Assembly: GCF_014697075.1 (NCBI RefSeq)
Contig: NZ_JACJRE010000044.1
Location: forward strand, 1 to 64,000
Reading direction: 5' to 3'
Length of the DNA stretch: 64,000 nt
Origin: Tolypothrix sp. FACHB-123
GTDB taxonomy: Bacteria > Cyanobacteriota > Cyanobacteriia > Cyanobacteriales > Nostocaceae
Within the stretch, counting starts at the first letter, position 1, and the number at the start of each line of letters is the position of its first letter. This document shows, in pieces, positions 26,350 through 36,292 of the stretch. The notes below the pieces were generated by a model. It made no database searches and was not told the origin of the DNA. It worked only from the letters and a program-made list of their open reading frames with translations. A program made the position numbers and the translations under genes.

Positions 26350-28116
26350 TCAAATATCCATATATTCGACTAGTAGCCAATTACCAGCGTGGTTAAGGCT
26401 ACCCCACACTGTCAGCAATTGCTTATGGCTACAAGCTTTTAATTGTAAATCTATGTGCGATCGCAAGGTTACAAGCTGCCAAGTTGACTGTTGATAAGCT
26501 TTGGGCGTAATGATGCTGAATCTGTAATCCTGCTGAGATTGGCGATGAAATACACCTGTAAATGAATTACTCAACCGTGATAATACTGTTTTTGTTTTAT
26601 CGTAATAATACGGAGATGACGATGAAGCTGGAAAATTGCCATCAAGCGGATAGCTGGCTGGATTATGTAAATAATGTGTTTGCCATTGCAACCACTGAAT
26701 CTCTGCGGGTATTGAATTAAACAAGGGAATAATTGCTGCTGGAGAACGCTTATCTTGAATTAAAGCCATTTGCAGCGCTTTCACTGGTAGATCGCGCGGT
26801 TGACAATTAAACTCTATACACATAGCCGCAGCCATACCTGCGGCTTGACCAATTCCTATGACGACAGGTTGTAATCTCGTAGCCCCATTGGCAATATGTG
26901 ACACAGAAATATTCTTTTCGCAGACTAAAAAACCATCTGTGCTGGTAGGAATGAGGCTGCTGTAGGGAATAGTGAAGGGCGTTCCCGTCCAGCGTCCCCC
27001 CCAACGAATTGATTTTGGTTGGAGGGGAAACTCAAAGCCTGGGTAATGGTGATCGTTGGGATAATTGGCGATCGCAATTGTATCTATATTTAATGGTGCA
27101 ACCTGACCCCCAGACATAGGTAAGATATCTTGTTCTGTAATTGTTTTCAGTCCCACTAACCGCCGACTTTCGCGGTAATAGGGATGCAAAGCAAAAGCGC
27201 TAGAAGAATGGGGGAATACCTTTGTAGCTAAACCGTAACGCCGACCAAGTTGATTTTGGATAAAATGGGCAAAATTTTGGCTATGCCAGCGAGATTCCTG
27301 AATAAACTCATCTCTGCTAGCTTTTGAATCAACTAAACGCCCTAAATCTGCGCCATAGTCGTTACCGCAGATCGGCCAGTTCATCATCAACAAACTGCCT
27401 GGTAAGCGCCCGTAATTGATAAACTGTTCTGCACCATAGTTATCCCAAGCGCCAACAAATAGAGATGGATCGTAATTCGGCGCTGGGGGAATTTCTGGGG
27501 CGGTATCTGTGCCAAAATCCTGCATTAGCACCACCCCTGTGGGCGCTTGTACGGGGTATTTTTCTGTGAGATGATTAGGAGACTCTGGGGCGCTTCCTTC
27601 TCCCCATTGCTCTTGCCATTCCCAACCCCAACGATAAGGTATTTCCGCCAAAGCCAATAAATCGCCTAACTCTGTACCATCGAGAGTTATTTTGGCTTGG
27701 ACAGTAAAATTACTAAACCTCACGCCAGTTACAGAATTTCCCTCGCGCAACACCTCTAGGGGAACTTCCCCCGCAATCCAATGCAGATTTGCTAATTCTT
27801 GCACCCAATCGGCGAAAATCTGCGCCCCAATGCGCGGATCGAAACTAAAAAAGCTTACCCAGCTATGATCTAAACCTTCTGGCTGACGTTGCTGCAATTC
27901 TCGTAAAAATTCGCCCCACAACCCCGTCTGAAACGCTTCTAATTCATTTCCATCAGGAACAGATACCCCAGCTGAGGTTAACATTCCCCCCAACCAAGCA
28001 AACTCACTCACCAGGATAGTTTTCGCACCGCGTCGCGCTGCTTGAATCGCTGCTGCTGTACCCCCAACTCCCCCACCGACAACTAAAACATCAGCTTGAT
28101 ATATCTGATTCAGCAT
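26350..28116 (-). CDS. FAD-dependent oxidoreductase
   Basis: A flavoprotein of 588 residues in the family 'FAD dependent oxidoreductase' (PF12831-like). The Rossmann dinucleotide motif GGGVGGT lies at 14-20 and DGTELGDLLA at about 146-155. The C-terminal region includes GIGQAAGMAAAMC, a second FAD contact. The substrate is unknown; related proteins act on unsaturated or hydroxylated organic acids, but none is established here. No signal peptide or membrane segments. It lies just upstream of patX on the same strand, with 110 bp between them. Confidence 0.85.
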   Translation of the reverse strand: MLNQIYQADVLVVGGGVGGTAAAIQAARRGAKTILVSEFAWLGGMLTSAGVSVPDGNELEAFQTGLWGEFLRELQQRQPEGLDHSWVSFFSFDPRIGAQIFADWVQELANLHWIAGEVPLEVLREGNSVTGVRFSNFTVQAKITLDGTELGDLLALAEIPYRWGWEWQEQWGEGSAPESPNHLTEKYPVQAPTGVVLMQDFGTDTAPEIPPAPNYDPSLFVGAWDNYGAEQFINYGRLPGSLLMMNWPICGNDYGADLGRLVDSKASRDEFIQESRWHSQNFAHFIQNQLGRRYGLATKVFPHSSSAFALHPYYRESRRLVGLKTITEQDILPMSGGQVAPLNIDTIAIANYPNDHHYPGFEFPLQPKSIRWGGRWTGTPFTIPYSSLIPTSTDGFLVCEKNISVSHIANGATRLQPVVIGIGQAAGMAAAMCIEFNCQPRDLPVKALQMALIQDKRSPAAIIPLFNSIPAEIQWLQWQTHYLHNPASYPLDGNFPASSSSPYYYDKTKTVLSRLSNSFTGVFHRQSQQDYRFSIITPKAYQQSTWQLVTLRSHIDLQLKACSHKQLLTVWGSLNHAGNWLLVEYMDI

Positions 28117-28353
28117 TGCTTAACCCTATTCATTGTTCGAGATATTGTCTCTGAATAGGGTAGATGACGACAAGATAATGTTTGTTTCAGATATTGCGTT
28201 TATGTAGTATGGAATATATAAAAACCACAATCACAAAAATATAAAGAGATGAAAAGCGTAGTAAATTGTTAGATGAATTAATTGCAGAAAGCCAATAGAT
28301 GGGCTTTTATGAGTAGGAATATTGAAATTGTTGAAATTGAATGAAGATAGCGA

Positions 28354-28797
28354 ATGAAAGTTTTTTTAGCTGATACAGATCATCTCGAAAGTGTATCAAT
28401 ATTGTTTGATTAATATCGTGTTTTTTATGGGCAGATATCAGACATTGAAGCTGCAAAGGAATTTCTAAAAGAGCGTTTCAAACATAATGATTCATTAGTA
28501 TTTTTAGCTCAGGATAATGCAGAAATCATAGGGTTTACTCAACTTTATCCCAGCTTTTCCTCAGTTTCGATGAAGCGAGTCTGGATATTAAACGATTTGT
28601 ATGTAAAAGAATCACATCGTCGTCAGAAAGTAGCAACATCATTGATCAATGCTGCACAAGATTATGCAAAACAGAGTGGTGCAGTTCGGATAGTTTTAGC
28701 TACTCAGATTTCTAATACAACTGCTCACAAGCTATATGAATCACAAGGATATATTAAAGATGTAGAATTTTACCATTACGCTTTACGATTGCAGTAG
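28354..28797 (+). pseudogene. GNAT acetyltransferase with an early in-frame stop
   Basis: The frame from ATG 28354 reads MKVFLADTDHLESVSILFD, then TAA at 28411-28413, then YRVFYGQISDIEAAKEF and on to residue 147. Without the stop it is a complete GNAT N-acetyltransferase: the acetyl-CoA motif is RRQKVATSLI and TTAHKLYESQGY is the final motif. The sequence of relatives suggests Q at the stop (CAA to TAA). A shorter frame from ATG 28570 (75 residues) keeps only the C-terminal half and lacks part of the fold. Likely a recent pseudogene. Confidence 0.8.
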
Positions 28798-28945
28798 TAG
28801 CATCATATCTTTACTATGTTCTACCAGGTTTTGCAACCTTGGAGATTGACGAGGTACTGTATTAAAAGCAAAAATCTCAAATTTGATAGGTTAACTTTGA
28901 CCAGTAAATGTTACATCTAGTAACGTTGAACGGTGAAAAATCAAC

Positions 28946-29992
28946 GTGAAAGCACAGGTATTTAGAGGCGTAAATCAACTTTCCTACGAAGAAATCCCAG
29001 TCCCGACTCTGGAACCGGATGAAGTGCTGGTGAAGGTAGGGGTAGTAGGATTGTGTCAGTCAGATATTAAGAAAATTCGTTATCCCCTATACGAACCGCC
29101 GCGTATTTTTGGACATGAAACGGCGGGAACGATCGCATCTGTGGGTACTGATGTCAAAAATTGGCAAGTAGGACAAAGGGTAGCGGTAATGCACCATATT
29201 CCCTGTATGCGTTGCGCCTACTGCCTGAATGAAAATTATTCCATGTGTGATGTCTATAAAAATATCTCCACTACAGCCGGATTTAACGCTAGTGGCGGCG
29301 GTTTTGCGGAATATGTCAAAGTACCAGGACATATTGTGCAGAATGGCGGCTTAATTCCGATTCCCGATGATATCAGTTTTGAAGCAGCGAGTTTTGTGGA
29401 ACCAACTAACTGCTGTTTAAAAGCAGTGAAAAAAGCGCAAATTGCACCGGGACAAACGGTGTTAATCACAGGTGCAGGGCCAATTGGCTTAATGTTTATT
29501 ATGTTGGTGAAGTATTTTGGTGGTAGAGCGATCGCTACCGATTTACTTCCTTCTAGAATTGAAAAAGCTTTAAATGTCGGTGCTGAAGTGGCTTTTGATG
29601 CGCGCGATGCCGATTTACCTGCAAAAATTCAAGCTATTACAGGTGGTTTGGGTGTAGATGTTACCTTACTCGCCGTACCTAGCGAAAAAGCCTTCTTTCA
29701 AGCTTTAGATTGCACTCGCAAAGGTGGTAAAATTCTGTTTTTCGCGGAATTTCCCGACGAAATCGAAATTCCCATGAACCCCAATATTTTATACCGCCGC
29801 GAAATCGACTTAATGGGCAGTTATAGCTCATCCTACCGCTTACAAAATCTTTCAGCCGATATTGTCTTTAATCGCCGGATTGATGTAGAAGCCTTAATTA
29901 GCGATCGCTATCCCCTACAAGATTTATCACAAGCTGTAGAACAAGCGATCGCCCCCACGCCAGAAACCTACAAAATTTTAATTTATCCTTAA
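28946..29992 (+). CDS. Zinc-dependent medium-chain dehydrogenase
   Basis: A MDR-family alcohol/polyol dehydrogenase of 348 residues from a GTG start. Catalytic zinc ligands are in GLCQSD and GHETAG. The structural-zinc cysteines are in PCMRCAYC and SMC. The NAD-binding motif is TGAGPIGL. It oxidises an alcohol or polyol with NAD(P), but the substrate is not evident (sorbitol, threonine and similar enzymes are close). The next gene, a phosphate permease, is in the same direction, separated by STRR sequences. Confidence 0.9.
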   Translation: MKAQVFRGVNQLSYEEIPVPTLEPDEVLVKVGVVGLCQSDIKKIRYPLYEPPRIFGHETAGTIASVGTDVKNWQVGQRVAVMHHIPCMRCAYCLNENYSMCDVYKNISTTAGFNASGGGFAEYVKVPGHIVQNGGLIPIPDDISFEAASFVEPTNCCLKAVKKAQIAPGQTVLITGAGPIGLMFIMLVKYFGGRAIATDLLPSRIEKALNVGAEVAFDARDADLPAKIQAITGGLGVDVTLLAVPSEKAFFQALDCTRKGGKILFFAEFPDEIEIPMNPNILYRREIDLMGSYSSSYRLQNLSADIVFNRRIDVEALISDRYPLQDLSQAVEQAIAPTPETYKILIYP

Positions 29993-30014
29993 ATGGGCAT
30001 GGGGCATGAAACAA

Positions 30015-30125
30015 TTTTGGATTTTAGATTTGCGATTTTGGATTTCAATCTAAAATCTAAAATCCAAAATCTAAAATTTCTTTTCTTCCTCATCCCTAGC
30101 CCCTAGTCTCTAGCCTCTAGCCCCT
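30015..30125. repeat. STRR block (ATCTAAA and CTAGCCC)
   Basis: Two heptamer families fill the gap before the phosphate permease. ATCTAAA/ATCCAAA units (30015-30078) have a partial inverted copy, and CTAGCCC/CTAGTCT units follow (30093-30125). The latter touches the permease start codon. Confidence 0.8.
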
Positions 30126-31394
30126 ATGATCCTAACTCTAATCGTCGCTCTACTAGCCTTCTACGTCGCCTTTAACCTTGGCGCTAACGATGTTGCTAAC
30201 GCAATGGGAACTTCTGTTGGTTCTAAGGCTGTAACTTTGCGACAGGCGTTAATAATTGCTGGGGTGTTAGAGTTTGCGGGTGCGGTATTGTTTGGACAAG
30301 AGGTAACGGAAACTCTTGCCACAAAAGTGGCTAATCCGGCTTTATTTGCGGCGACACCGCAAGTTTTAGTGTTGGGGATGGTGACGGTATTATTAGCCTC
30401 TGGGGTGTGGCTACAAATCGCCACATCGCGGGGGTTACCTGTATCTTCCTCCCATGCGGTTGTCGGTGCGATCGCAGGTTTTAGTTGGGTAGCTTTAGGT
30501 GTGGGTGCAATTGATTGGTCATCGATTGGTTCCATTACCATTGGCTGGATTTTAACCCCTGTAATTAGCGGTGCGATCGCGGCTTTATTTTACAGTCAAA
30601 TCAAGCGCTGGATTTTGGATCAACCAAATCAACTTTTGCAGTTAAATGAATGGCTTCCTTGGTTGAGTGCGTTACTTATAGGGACATTTGGCGTGATTGT
30701 TCTACCATCGCTGACTGAACCTTTAAGCAATTATTTAGTTAACCAAGTTGGGTTACGTCTCCCAGCTTACGATATTCCCATTTTTACAGGTGCAGTTGCC
30801 GCCGTGGGACTCACCTTTTATAGCTGGAAAGATTTAGAAAACAAAGCCAAATCTTTTTCCCAATGCCCAATGCCCAATCCCACAGAGCGGATATTTGGGC
30901 GATTTCAATTGCTGAGTGCTTGCTTTGTCGCCTTTGCGCATGGTTCTAATGATGTGGGGAATGCGATCGCACCTCTAGCCGCGATCGTTTATATTAATCA
31001 AACTGGTACTGTACCCATAAATGGCATTACCACCCCCTTATGGATTTTAATCCTTGGCGGGGTCGCAATTGTCAGTGGTTTAGCCGTATGGGGTAAAAAA
31101 GTTATTGCCACCATCGGCGAAAATATTATTGCCTTACAACCTAGCAGTGGATTTTGTGCTGAACTCGCCACCGCTACAACGATTCTCATCGCTTCCCGTC
31201 TAGGTTTACCTGCATCTACCTCCCATGCGCTAGTTGGTGGTGTAGTTGGGATTGGACTCGTGCAAAATCTCAAATCGATTCAATTGCAAACCCTAAAAGG
31301 TATCGCCGCCGCATGGCTAATTACTGTTCCCATCAGCGCCATTCTCAGCGCTGCTATCTTTAGCATTGCCAAGATATTTTTTCTATCAAGTTGA
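30126..31394 (+). CDS. PiT family inorganic phosphate permease
   Basis: A membrane transporter of 422 residues for low-affinity, proton- or sodium-coupled phosphate uptake. The two PiT signatures are visible: GANDVANAMGTSVGS near the N-terminus (about 19-33) and GSNDVGNAIAPLAA in the second half. About ten hydrophobic segments are seen. The central cytoplasmic loop contains SQCPMPNP, encoded by an STRR heptamer block (30859-30881) in frame. This may be a late insertion tolerated in a loop. The start at ATG 30126 follows a CTAGCCC repeat. Confidence 0.9.
   Translation: MILTLIVALLAFYVAFNLGANDVANAMGTSVGSKAVTLRQALIIAGVLEFAGAVLFGQEVTETLATKVANPALFAATPQVLVLGMVTVLLASGVWLQIATSRGLPVSSSHAVVGAIAGFSWVALGVGAIDWSSIGSITIGWILTPVISGAIAALFYSQIKRWILDQPNQLLQLNEWLPWLSALLIGTFGVIVLPSLTEPLSNYLVNQVGLRLPAYDIPIFTGAVAAVGLTFYSWKDLENKAKSFSQCPMPNPTERIFGRFQLLSACFVAFAHGSNDVGNAIAPLAAIVYINQTGTVPINGITTPLWILILGGVAIVSGLAVWGKKVIATIGENIIALQPSSGFCAELATATTILIASRLGLPASTSHALVGGVVGIGLVQNLKSIQLQTLKGIAAAWLITVPISAILSAAIFSIAKIFFLSS
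30859..30881 (+). repeat. STRR heptamers inside the phosphate permease gene
   Basis: Three CCCAATG/CCCAATC units lie in the reading frame of the permease, encoding SQCPMPNP in the middle loop. Elsewhere in the window the repeat is intergenic. Confidence 0.85.
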
Positions 31395-32010
31395 TAACAG
31401 AATCCTCATTAATTATTTACATTTTTCTTATTTTCTCTGTGTCTGTATCAAAAATTGCTAAATGCAAATTTAATAACGCTAAAGCCGAAATGCCTTTTGC
31501 ATAATTGTTGTTAATTAACTAAAATAATTTCCATAGCTTGAGAATATTCGGAATTAACGCAAACCAATAATTTAACCACCTTTACAGATATAAACTGTCA
31601 CTGAAGTTACATTCAATACTATATAGTTAGTCTAGTTGTAGAATTGAGACAACCTAGTGGTAGCAAGGTATCCATTTACAAGTTTTTAACAATTCCTATC
31701 TGTACAAAAAGAATACGTATTGATTTGGGGTAAGATTTTTTCTCATGAAAAAATCCTGCTAAAAACATAGATGATTGAAATAAGACTGACAGAATGTTTA
31801 CCTATGATGCCAAACCAAACACACTAGATTAACTAATTAGCTAAATTATATGCTTTGCAACCCCGTGTGCAGCATGACAAAATTACGTTGATATGCGTAA
31901 GTCCTGTTAAAATTTTTGGTTTATCTAACGAACTCTAGGAAATTAGTATGAACGCCAAGCCGTTAGACGGGAAGCAGCTTTATCGTCAAAATGTTAGAGG
32001 TTAAAAGCTA
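31395..32010. other. Intergenic region, mostly AT-rich
   Basis: About 616 bases. A palindrome GATTTTTTC/GAAAAAATC lies near 31733-31754. A 19-codon frame (31948-32004) starts MNAKPLDGKQLY and ends just before the EamA gene; it has no known match and may be a leader peptide or chance. No RNA gene recognised. Confidence 0.45.
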
Positions 32011-34368
32011 ATGGGGCGATTTGAGAAGCAACCAGACAACCCGCGTGTTAGAGGTGATTTATCCAGAGCAGCAGAAAATGCGCTGTGGGCAGTTGTTGAG
32101 GATTTGGAAAATCTTCAGCAGCACATACTGCGATCGTTGCAAGAGGAAGTAAAACAGCTTCAAGGTGAGAAAAACCGCTTAAGCGATGATATTCAACGAC
32201 TGCTTGATGAAAAGGAACAGTTACAACAGGTAAAGCAAATCACCGAACAGCAGGTGTTAATTCGTCAATTAGCAGAAGCTTTAGCAAAACATATATCTTC
32301 CCAGCTGCAATCTTCGCTGACGACTATAGCTAACCAAGCATTCGAGAAAAACTCTAGCGAAAACTCAGGAGTGGGAGCAGTACAAAGCAATGAGAATGTA
32401 GAGCAAATGCTCATTTCTTTGGATGATAGCCTGACTATTACCTTTAATTTATTGCAAGAGGAACTGAAGAATTACCAAAGCAATCTTTCCCAACAGCTGT
32501 CTCGGATGCAAACTCAACAACAGCAAGGGCAATATATTATAGCGGAGTTAATTAATCGGTTGCAAGGACTGGAAACAACAATTGCCGAAACTCCGGAAAA
32601 AACTAAACCCTTATCACCACCGACGGTATTGCAAGTAGAACCACCATCTACCGTCATCTCACCCCCTACAGTTATCCAATTTTCCCCAGAACAGCCGCAG
32701 ATTACTAGAGAAAATTCCTCCAGTTCAGAACAGAGCAGCATTTCTAGCGAAAGTCCCGAAAATAACACCACATCACAACCGCCAGCTTTTGCAGCACCAC
32801 TGGAAGTCACTGTTTTACCAGAAAGGGAAATTGTCAGCGAACCAGTTTCTGTGATTGTTCCTGAATCATCAGCGAATAAAACATTCAGCAGCAAGGAAGA
32901 TGAGCCAATTTCTGTAATTGCTCCAGAAGTCTCGGAAAATGAACCTGTACTAGAGCCTACTGTATCTGAAACAGAAGCAGCAGAAGCAGCATTAGCACCA
33001 TTCAAAAATAACTATTCTGAACCAATTTCTGTAATTGCGCCAGAATCAGCGAGTGAAACCACACCTGAACCGATAGCTGAAAAAGAAGCAACATCAACAA
33101 CATTCAGCAGTAACGATTCTGAACCAATTTCTGTGCTTTCCCCAGAATTATCAGCAAATGAAACTGCGCCAGAACCTATAATTCCGTTACCCGAAGCTAC
33201 ACCACCACCCGTAAGAAACAACCAAGAACAGTCAATTTCTGTCACCTCAACAGATGAATCACAAAAGAAAACTACACCAGAAACGGCTTTATCAACGCGC
33301 AGACAAGCACTAGCACCGCCTTCACTCCCGTTACCTGGCTCCTCAAACTTATCATCGATTCAGATAGGTTTCTTGCTAATTGTGCTGTCAACAGCAGCGT
33401 CGGCGCTGTATAACGTAGCCATTAAAGTAATTTTCCAGCAAGACTCAGAAATTTTGGGAGTAGTACAAGTAGAGCGACTGCTGTTGCCAACTTTAGGTAA
33501 TGTATTATTAATTTTGATGCTGCGGTTGCTAGTGGTTGTACCGTTGATGTTGCTGTTAGCGCCGATAATGCATTCACGAGTCTGGGAAGACTTACAAACT
33601 CTATTTACCTCAATCAGCAAAGATTCTAGTCCCATCAAAAGTAAAACACTCAAGGTTTTGCAGTTGTCAATCGCCAGCGGTTGCTTTTTATTTTTCTCGC
33701 AAGTGCTGATTTACATTGCGATTAGCCAAGTAACTACCGGAATGGCGATCGCACTTTTCTTTATCTATCCTGTGATTAGTGGACTATTATCTTGGTTTTT
33801 ATTTCGCGATCGCCCCAACAAATTCCGTAATATAGCTATTGGTGCGCTATTCTGCGGCGAGTTACTAATTTTAGGCGGTGCTAGCGGTGTTGGTAATGTA
33901 TCTCTGGGAAGTACCACTGCAATTTTATCCGGAGTTGCTTTTGCGATTTACGTCATCCTCACCAGAATATGTGCTAGCAAATTGCATCCGGTATCTTTTA
34001 CGGTAATTAACTTCGCTACCATGTTGCTGTTGAGTTTAATTGGCTTGATGATTCCTTTTCCTGGGGAATTGAGCTTAAATTTTCAACCTTCTAGATTGTT
34101 AGAAGTTATTTTATGTGCCTTTGTTTTGGGCGTGCTCACTTTATTTGGTTACGTCTGTAATAATATTGGTATTCGCCAACTAGGCGCATCTCGTTCAGCG
34201 ATTATTGGTGCAAGTGTCCCATTCTTAACGGTAATTTTTGCTGGTTTACTAATTCAAGAAAATTTAGAGTTAGTACAAATTTTGGGAGTCCTGTTAGTCA
34301 CGTTTGGCGCAGCAGCTTTTAGCTTTGAAAAAATGCGAAATCAGGTTAATTCTAATTCGCAAACTTAG
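32011..34368 (+). CDS. EamA/DMT transporter with long coiled-coil N-terminus
   Basis: A 785-residue protein of unusual build. Residues about 20-190 are coiled coil (QLQGEKNRLSDDIQRLLDEK). Residues about 195-440 are a Pro/Glu/Ser/Thr-rich linker with five degenerate repeats of EPISVIAPE (near 277, 298, 337, 371 and 407). From about 449 a drug/metabolite transporter domain with around ten helices follows; it includes IGFLLIVLSTAASALYNV and FGYVCNNIGIRQLGASRSA. The transporter part alone is about 330 residues, normal for EamA. The N-terminal half would be cytoplasmic and could tether or oligomerise the permease. The substrate is unknown. Confidence 0.85.
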   Translation: MGRFEKQPDNPRVRGDLSRAAENALWAVVEDLENLQQHILRSLQEEVKQLQGEKNRLSDDIQRLLDEKEQLQQVKQITEQQVLIRQLAEALAKHISSQLQSSLTTIANQAFEKNSSENSGVGAVQSNENVEQMLISLDDSLTITFNLLQEELKNYQSNLSQQLSRMQTQQQQGQYIIAELINRLQGLETTIAETPEKTKPLSPPTVLQVEPPSTVISPPTVIQFSPEQPQITRENSSSSEQSSISSESPENNTTSQPPAFAAPLEVTVLPEREIVSEPVSVIVPESSANKTFSSKEDEPISVIAPEVSENEPVLEPTVSETEAAEAALAPFKNNYSEPISVIAPESASETTPEPIAEKEATSTTFSSNDSEPISVLSPELSANETAPEPIIPLPEATPPPVRNNQEQSISVTSTDESQKKTTPETALSTRRQALAPPSLPLPGSSNLSSIQIGFLLIVLSTAASALYNVAIKVIFQQDSEILGVVQVERLLLPTLGNVLLILMLRLLVVVPLMLLLAPIMHSRVWEDLQTLFTSISKDSSPIKSKTLKVLQLSIASGCFLFFSQVLIYIAISQVTTGMAIALFFIYPVISGLLSWFLFRDRPNKFRNIAIGALFCGELLILGGASGVGNVSLGSTTAILSGVAFAIYVILTRICASKLHPVSFTVINFATMLLLSLIGLMIPFPGELSLNFQPSRLLEVILCAFVLGVLTLFGYVCNNIGIRQLGASRSAIIGASVPFLTVIFAGLLIQENLELVQILGVLLVTFGAAAFSFEKMRNQVNSNSQT

Positions 34369-34395
34369 AGGTGTGAAATTTTGATGATAGTTAAA

Positions 34396-34418
34396 GCAGG
34401 AGGCTGTTTACCTCCTGC
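34396..34418. terminator. Terminator between convergent genes
   Basis: GCAGGAGG and CCTCCTGC form a perfect 8-bp stem with a 7-nt loop, between the EamA gene (plus) and a small membrane protein (minus). Flanking T tracts are weak, so it may serve one or both. Confidence 0.65.
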
Positions 34419-34436
34419 ATAGCTAATTCACAAACT

Positions 34437-34733
34437 TTAAAGCATTTGCATCAAATCAACAAAGCCATAAAGACTAATAAAAAGTAATATTAATGCTGTT
34501 AGCTTGGTGATTTTAGACTGGGGTGAAGGAGCGATCGCTTCTCTGACTAGAATGGAAATAGACGCCCCTACTACTAAGCTCAAACCTAGTACCATATAAG
34601 GTCTATCTGGTAGAATTGTGGCAACTCCTAGCATCACAATCGCCACCGTTAACATTAATAATTCTACAAACCGAGGTGGATTGTACTGGCTAGATAAAAT
34701 AAAAGTATTCAACCAAAAATGCCAATATCTCAT
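34437..34733 (-). CDS. Small membrane protein of unknown function
   Basis: A 98-residue protein with three hydrophobic segments (about 24-40, 45-62 and 77-97) and no known motif. It begins MRYWHFWLNTFILSS. It looks like a conserved small cyanobacterial inner-membrane protein, but I do not recognise the family. It is convergent with the EamA-coiled coil gene. Confidence 0.65.
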   Translation of the reverse strand: MRYWHFWLNTFILSSQYNPPRFVELLMLTVAIVMLGVATILPDRPYMVLGLSLVVGASISILVREAIAPSPQSKITKLTALILLFISLYGFVDLMQML

Positions 34734-34896
34734 AGTTAATTATTTTTTTCATTAGTCATTGGTCATTTGTTAGAGTTTAAAGTTGGGTAGGTTTATTTTT
34801 ATTAAATTACTTATTATTCGGCTTATAATCACTAGGAAAAAATATATTCTTTATAGCCAATTAATTGCAGCCACATACGCTACAAATACTCATTCT

Positions 34897-34921
34897 CAAT
34901 GCCCAATGCCCAATGCCCAAT
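34897..34921. repeat. STRR heptamers (CAATGCC)
   Basis: Three to four CCCAATG units lie in the gap between the small membrane protein and chlI. Confidence 0.8.
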
Positions 34922-34986
34922 ACATAGTTATTAGTAAACAATTGTCGCTGTTTACTAATAACTAAGAACTGTGAACTGTTGGCTGA

Positions 34987-36111
34987 TTACCGAACACCAG
35001 TTTTGATTTGACCTGTGCCGTTTTTTTGTGCAGTATCATTTTCCGGTAGTTCCACACCAAAGACTCGCGCGAAAGCTTTTTCTACCTTATAACCAGAATC
35101 AATGGATTCTAAGGGGTCTTTGCGTAGTCTATGACGCAGACATAGGGTAATTACACGGCGAATGTCATCCACTGTAACTTCGGTACGTCCTTCAAATGCA
35201 GTTAAGGCTTTAGCGGCGCGGTTCGTTACAATGTCACCTCGCAAACCATCTACATCTAATTCCGAACAAATTTCCGAAATTTTCACCCGCAAATCGTAGT
35301 CGCTGGTGACTTTTGGTAACAAAGTTTGTGCATTGACAATTTTCTGTTGTAATGCTTCTTGCTGGGTTTGGTACTGCTCAAGAAATGTGTGCGGATTTTG
35401 GTCAAATTCTGACCGTTGCTCTACAATTTGCACCCGTAAAGCTGGTTCCTTTACCGTATGGATTTCAGCGTGCATTCCAAAACGGTCAAGCAGCTGGGGA
35501 CGCAGTTCGCCTTCTTCTGGGTTACCAGAACCAACAAGCACAAAACGCGCTGGGTGACGGATAGAAATACCTTCCCGTTCTACGGTGTTCCAACCACTAG
35601 CCGCAGAGTCAAGCAATACGTCTACGAGGTGGTCATCTAATAAGTTAACTTCATCTACGTAGAGGATACCCCGGTTAGCTTTTGCCAAAAGTCCCGGTTC
35701 AAAGGCTTTGACACCTTCAGATAAAGCTTTTTCGATGTCGATGGTACCGCAAACCCGGTCTTCTGTAGCGCCTAAAGGCAGATCTACCATCTGGACTTTT
35801 TTGGGAACTACAGGAATTTCTGCTCCCTCTTGTAACATCTGGCGGACTTCATCGCTCATTACGTCGGGGTCATGGGGGTCACTGTTGAAGGGGTCGTTAG
35901 CAACAACAGAGATTTCCGGTAGTAGGTCAGCCAGGGCCCGGATAGTTGTGGATTTGCCGGTACCGCGATCGCCCATAATCATTACACCACCAATTTTGGG
36001 ATCGATCACGTTCAACAGCAGAGCCAGTTTCATTTCTTCCTGACCAACAATTGCTGTAAACGGAAATACCACACGTCGCGTACTCGCTGTGGTTTGAGCA
36101 GTAGGACTCAC
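34987..36111 (-). CDS. chlI: Magnesium chelatase ATPase subunit I
   Basis: ChlI of 374 residues, an AAA+ ATPase. With ChlD and ChlH it inserts Mg2+ into protoporphyrin IX, the first committed step of chlorophyll synthesis. It shows Walker [10 protein letters not shown], Walker [13 protein letters not shown], the sensor [19 protein letters not shown] and the arginine finger region [15 protein letters not shown]-terminal and C-terminal lengths are standard. It is monocistronic here; ChlD and ChlH are not in the window. Confidence 0.97.
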   Translation of the reverse strand: MSPTAQTTASTRRVVFPFTAIVGQEEMKLALLLNVIDPKIGGVMIMGDRGTGKSTTIRALADLLPEISVVANDPFNSDPHDPDVMSDEVRQMLQEGAEIPVVPKKVQMVDLPLGATEDRVCGTIDIEKALSEGVKAFEPGLLAKANRGILYVDEVNLLDDHLVDVLLDSAASGWNTVEREGISIRHPARFVLVGSGNPEEGELRPQLLDRFGMHAEIHTVKEPALRVQIVEQRSEFDQNPHTFLEQYQTQQEALQQKIVNAQTLLPKVTSDYDLRVKISEICSELDVDGLRGDIVTNRAAKALTAFEGRTEVTVDDIRRVITLCLRHRLRKDPLESIDSGYKVEKAFARVFGVELPENDTAQKNGTGQIKTGVR

Positions 36112-36292
36112 TAAATTACCTTATCAAGATTTTTCTGATTACCGTTCTTTATTGTGCCATAGCTAGGGCTATAGAGAGTCCATTATCCAAAGTCCATAGT
36201 CAAAAGTCCCATGTCAATAGCAGAGAATTTTTGACAAAGGACTAATGACTAATGACCACTTACCCTCAGCGAAGTCGAGGGAATGACCATTT

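Noticed and set aside
28570-28797. 75-codon frame taken as a complete small gene
   Set aside because: It is the second half of the broken GNAT gene that starts at 28354, in the same frame.
32514-33245. Minus-strand frames of 163 and 77 codons in the EamA gene
   Set aside because: They are Ser/Gly/Thr shadow frames of the Pro/Glu/Ser linker of the real gene.
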